Made by a program: the position numbers and the translations under genes. Below are positions 61,701 to 64,000 of a stretch of 64,000 bases of DNA, one piece after another. Origin of the DNA: Chondrosia reniformis (Eukaryota > Porifera > Demospongiae > Chondrillida > Chondrillidae); NCBI GenBank assembly GCA_947172415.1, contig OX359200.1:1862501-1926500 (forward strand). The letters run 5' to 3'. The stretch's first letter is position 1, and the number at the start of each line of letters is the position of its first letter. Below the pieces are notes generated by a model. The model did no database searches and was not told where the DNA came from. It worked only from the letters and a program-made list of their open reading frames with translations.

Positions 61701-63515
61701 ACAAAGATCAGATCTTCTGTGGAATGATTGGGTCTGAAACCAACTGTGTCTCTGGCACAACTAATGGGACCATTTCTCAGAACCTTAAGGGCATCCGTCA
61801 CTTCCTTTCTAGTAATTGGTTGATCCAGTTCTTCTATATACCAGTGGTTTTTGGTGTAGCATTGCTAATAAAGCAATAGTCTACATTACGATCTTGAAAA
61901 TTTGCTTAAAGTGCCCTGAGAAAACCCAATTTCACCATGGGATTTAGTAACTGCACTTGTGCCTGGGATAGATAGTCTAAGCAGCTTCCTTCTGGTGGGG
62001 CCACACAGCTCCCTAATTTGTCTAAACTGCAACTGCATGTTACCCTCTTCACCAGCTCTTTGCAATTTCTCAGCCCTTTTGTTCCACCACCTGTCCTTCA
62101 GTAAAGCAAACCTTCTGTGGCCAATTTTCTTGGCCTCTCTGGAGTTTCCTGCTCTAGATCTTTCCAGGACAATTTGATTTACGTATTTCATCCTTAAAGT
62201 CATAAGCCCAGTATGCAGTTTTGCATCGCAGAGGACTGGTTGTAGATCCTTTGGACTGCATTTTACCATTCACATTTTGCAATATCCAGAAAGGCTATAC
62301 TTCTAGTCAGAGAGGGGTTACTAAGTTCATTGGTATTTAATTGTTTTATAATGTGCCTTTTTCTTTGGGGATGGTGTCTGGACTTTACGTCTGTAGGGGC
62401 CCATAAATGTAGAAGAAAACGGACTAGATGGTGATCAGCTTGTGGATATAGAAAATTATATCCAGAAGCATAAGAGATAATTTTATATACATATGTATAT
62501 ATATATTACGTACCTGTAGATCCAGGAATACCATACTATATCAATGTATCAGCTAGCACAGCAGCTGGAAGAGGAGTAGAGAAACAGCTTGTGTACTTTT
62601 ATGCAGAGGAAGGTATACAAATATGATTCACAGTAAAATATAAGTCATTGCATCATCATATGAATGCTATATATAATGGAACTACCATTGACATTTAAAC
62701 CTTGTTAGCATAAATGAGTCCAAATTTTGATGATACATGTCTCTATATATATTGCATGAATGTGTGAATATGCACAGTACTTTAAATATAAAAGAATATG
62801 TTGAATCACTGTTCCCGTGTGTGTTTGTGTGGGTGCATGTGTAGCTCCGGAAAAATCAGTTGATGCTTCATCATTAAAGACTATTTGGAATGGTAACTCA
62901 CTCAATATCAGTTGGGAACCACTAACTCTACATGAAGCAAGAGGATTTCCAGTGTATTATATATACCTCAGTACTAGCAGTGGACCTGTTAAGAGGGAAA
63001 TTGAACCGGTTGCAAACACAACAGATTCAAGTATAGTTATTGATGGATTGGACTCAACCCAGACATACCTAGCTTATATTAGGGTTGCTACTAATGGAGG
63101 AAATACAAGAAGCGACACTAGTGAACCAGGTATCTATGCTTTTTATGTATACGTACATATCTATAAATAAACTCTGCACTAAGTATAATATACTGTGTAG
63201 TAACAACCAATATATTTCTTTATATAAGTTTCTTGTCTGTTATTGATAGTTCTGATTACTGATCAGCTGCAGCTGGAAGATGTTAATGAGCCCATTTTTA
63301 CTATTGCATCACTTATTGGAAGTGTCATTGGTGCATTAGTGGGAGGACTGCTAATTGGATTTATCACTGCAGTTGTGGCCTTCAAGATATTGTTTGGTGT
63401 TCCCAGTTGTAGGAGAGGCAAAGCAAACATGTTTGTCCATATCTTTATCGCACATGTGTTTAAACGCGCCTTCTTAGACCAATTCACAATAATGAAGCTA
63501 ATTATGTATACATGA
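52721..63515 (+). CDS. Ig/fibronectin-III single-pass membrane protein
   Basis: Eleven exons: 52721-52772, 54809-55126, 55318-55611, 56237-56557, 57108-57392, 59906-60172, 60678-60971, 61072-61266, 62520-62612, 62845-63129, 63250-63515. As modelled it has 889 aa. Exon 1 is a signal peptide (MASFWICFTFYAFVAEN). Exons 2-3 each encode an Ig-like domain with the paired cysteines and tryptophan (LHCDRG, QWYTTG, YTCLAS; LECDRQ, NWYTGG, YTCIVE). Exons 4, 5, 6, 7, 8+9 and 10 encode six FN3 domains (SWTT, TWMAPS, AWDPPE, EWDPPV, SWEPLT strand-B/C signatures). Exon 11 has a hydrophobic helix at about residues 817-846 rich in Gly/Ala (SLIGSVIGALVGGLLIGFIT), then CRRG and a 40-residue tail of doubtful quality. 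Every intron is phase 1. It is an adhesion protein or an ectodomain of a receptor kinase/phosphatase type; no catalytic domain is in the window. Two introns carry LINEs. Confidence 0.87.
54029..54216 (+). CDS. Candidate alternative Cys-rich exon of the Ig/FN3 gene
   Basis: A good acceptor (TTTGATTTGTTCAG) opens a phase-1-compatible frame, so exon 1 would continue ARCDIPFPFICQLHTYIEVR and run on to a TGA... stop after ISIPI. Six cysteines are spread over about 60 residues. Spliced to the signal peptide it would give a small secreted Cys-rich protein. Alternatively, a donor at CTAT|GTGAAT (phase 1) could make it a cassette exon. I do not recognise the fold; it may be chance. Confidence 0.3.
56987..57030 (+). 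pseudogene. Exon-like remnant of an FN3 exon
   Basis: After a strong acceptor (TATCTTTCAG) the sequence reads in phase 1 as (I)PAVVTGVSVSPLK then TAA. It resembles the first strand of an FN3 exon like the one at 57108, which begins with the same TTCCAG. It may be a decayed FN3 module or a short alternative terminal exon that would give a soluble protein. Confidence 0.35.
57493..59720 (-). mobile_element. Defective RLE-type non-LTR retrotransposon
   Basis: GC-rich sequence unlike the host DNA, in the intron between FN3 exons 57392 and 59906. From high to low coordinates: a pre-RT region (FPKGLAGGLDRLQPQHLKDL), RT fingers (LTALNKKDGGVRPIAVGCTL), an in-frame-breaking deletion, then palm motif C (YLDDGTVGG). 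The last ORF (57493-58296) has a CCHC knuckle (CSQCGGSVDELATHGLSC) and a PD-(D/E)XK-like segment (RPDGVTVT ... WHVTCPD), the restriction-like endonuclease of R2/R4/NeSL-type LINEs. At least three ORF segments are out of frame with one another, and the RT aspartate of motif A is missing with the deletion. Inactive. Its 3' end abuts a TAA/AATA-rich run at 57459-57492. Confidence 0.88.
61480..62450 (-). mobile_element. Degenerate APE-type LINE fragment (CR1/RTE-like)
   Basis: High to low: the end of an endonuclease (DHHLVRFLLHLWAPTDVK), the linker ORF 61886-62269 (KDRWWNKRAEKLQRAGEEGN, RQIRELCGPTRRKLLRLSIP), and RT remnants including GFRPNHSTED and a motif-A region (YAVFVDFSKAFDSVDRELLW) near 61560-61665. 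Frames are broken and the catalytic motif-C region is absent. It is inserted in the intron that splits the fifth FN3 domain of the receptor gene. Confidence 0.8.
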
Positions 63516-64000
63516 GCTCTGTATATTGTCTAGGAGGCCTGTGAGAGCTGTAAATAACAATTAATGAACACTGAACATTGAATTAGGTGACCTGTTGATA
63601 AATTTATATACCTAGTATAGTTATGAACAATCATGAAAAGGTATCTGCCTCTAACTTTAAATATATTTTAGTATAATAGTGCTATTTTAAAAAGGGAATT
63701 ATTGTACTAAGCCAGTGCAAAGGCCCGTCTTATAATTAATCTCATAGAAAGAATCACTTAGGCCTGACCAAACAAGTGACCAAAGTATACAAACCACACT
63801 GATGAACCCTAAGGAGGTCCTCACTTGTTGCCATTTAATAGGAATTTGGTCTCCCTATCAAGAGCAGACTTGTTCTCTTGGTTGGTCGGGTGTAACAAAT
63901 CCAGTGATTATTTCTATGACATGTACCATTTTGTATATAACAACAACAGATCATACAAGCATAATTTAATCGTGTATTTATTTTTATAATAGAGAAATTG
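63516..64000. other. 3' flank or intron beyond the TM exon
   Basis: 485 bp to the window edge with no supportable exon. If the GC-AG exit after CRRG is used, this is intron and the cytoplasmic exons lie outside the window. Confidence 0.4.

Overview
The window is AT-rich nuclear DNA of an animal. It has intron-split genes with canonical GT-AG junctions, long introns full of minisatellites, and non-LTR retrotransposon debris. Metazoan genes (a Maf bZIP factor, WWOX, CEP72, an Ig/fibronectin-III surface protein) combine with compact head-to-head and tail-to-head gene spacing and very frequent ACGT/TACGTA palindromes. This suggests a non-bilaterian animal, most plausibly a demosponge of the Amphimedon type. 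That assignment is inference, not a database match.

Layout: (1) 283-10781 (+), the last four exons of a saccharopine dehydrogenase-like oxidoreductase (SCCPDH), its long introns holding two minisatellites. (2) 11406-17449 (-), complete nine-exon WWOX: two WW domains plus a short-chain dehydrogenase, 444 aa. Its exon 4 is tandemly triplicated, and a 1.4-kb 23-bp minisatellite lies in intron 6. (3) 18119-30814 (+), MAF1, the RNA polymerase III repressor, five exons, first intron 10.45 kb, head-to-head with WWOX. (4) 31423-32220 (-), an intronless Maf-family bZIP factor with a CRE and TATA box just upstream. (5) 38179-39642 (-), a small two-exon gene for mitochondrial ribosomal protein uS17m (MRPS17); a partial copy of it lies 5 kb away. 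(6) 39685-45148 (-), CEP72, the LRR plus coiled-coil centrosomal protein; its stop codon is only 42 bp from the MRPS17 start codon. (7) 45320-48980 (+), an unrecognised 895-aa coiled-coil protein sharing a 171-bp divergent promoter with CEP72. (8) 50230-52240 (-), a dead LINE. (9) 52721-63515 (+), a secreted or type I membrane protein: signal peptide, two Ig domains, six FN3 domains, one TM helix. All its introns are phase 1 and two of them carry LINE copies.

The genes are mainly housekeeping and do not form one pathway. CEP72 and its divergent coiled-coil partner may share cell-cycle expression (inference). The most notable finds are the triplicated WWOX exon, the hidden MRPS17 gene and its duplicated fragment, a dispersed repeat family whose consensus resembles a type I hammerhead ribozyme, a fold-back element with perfect 35-bp arms, an RLE-type LINE abutting a TAA-rich run, and the uniformly phase-1 modular receptor with a possible GC-AG exit after its TM helix.
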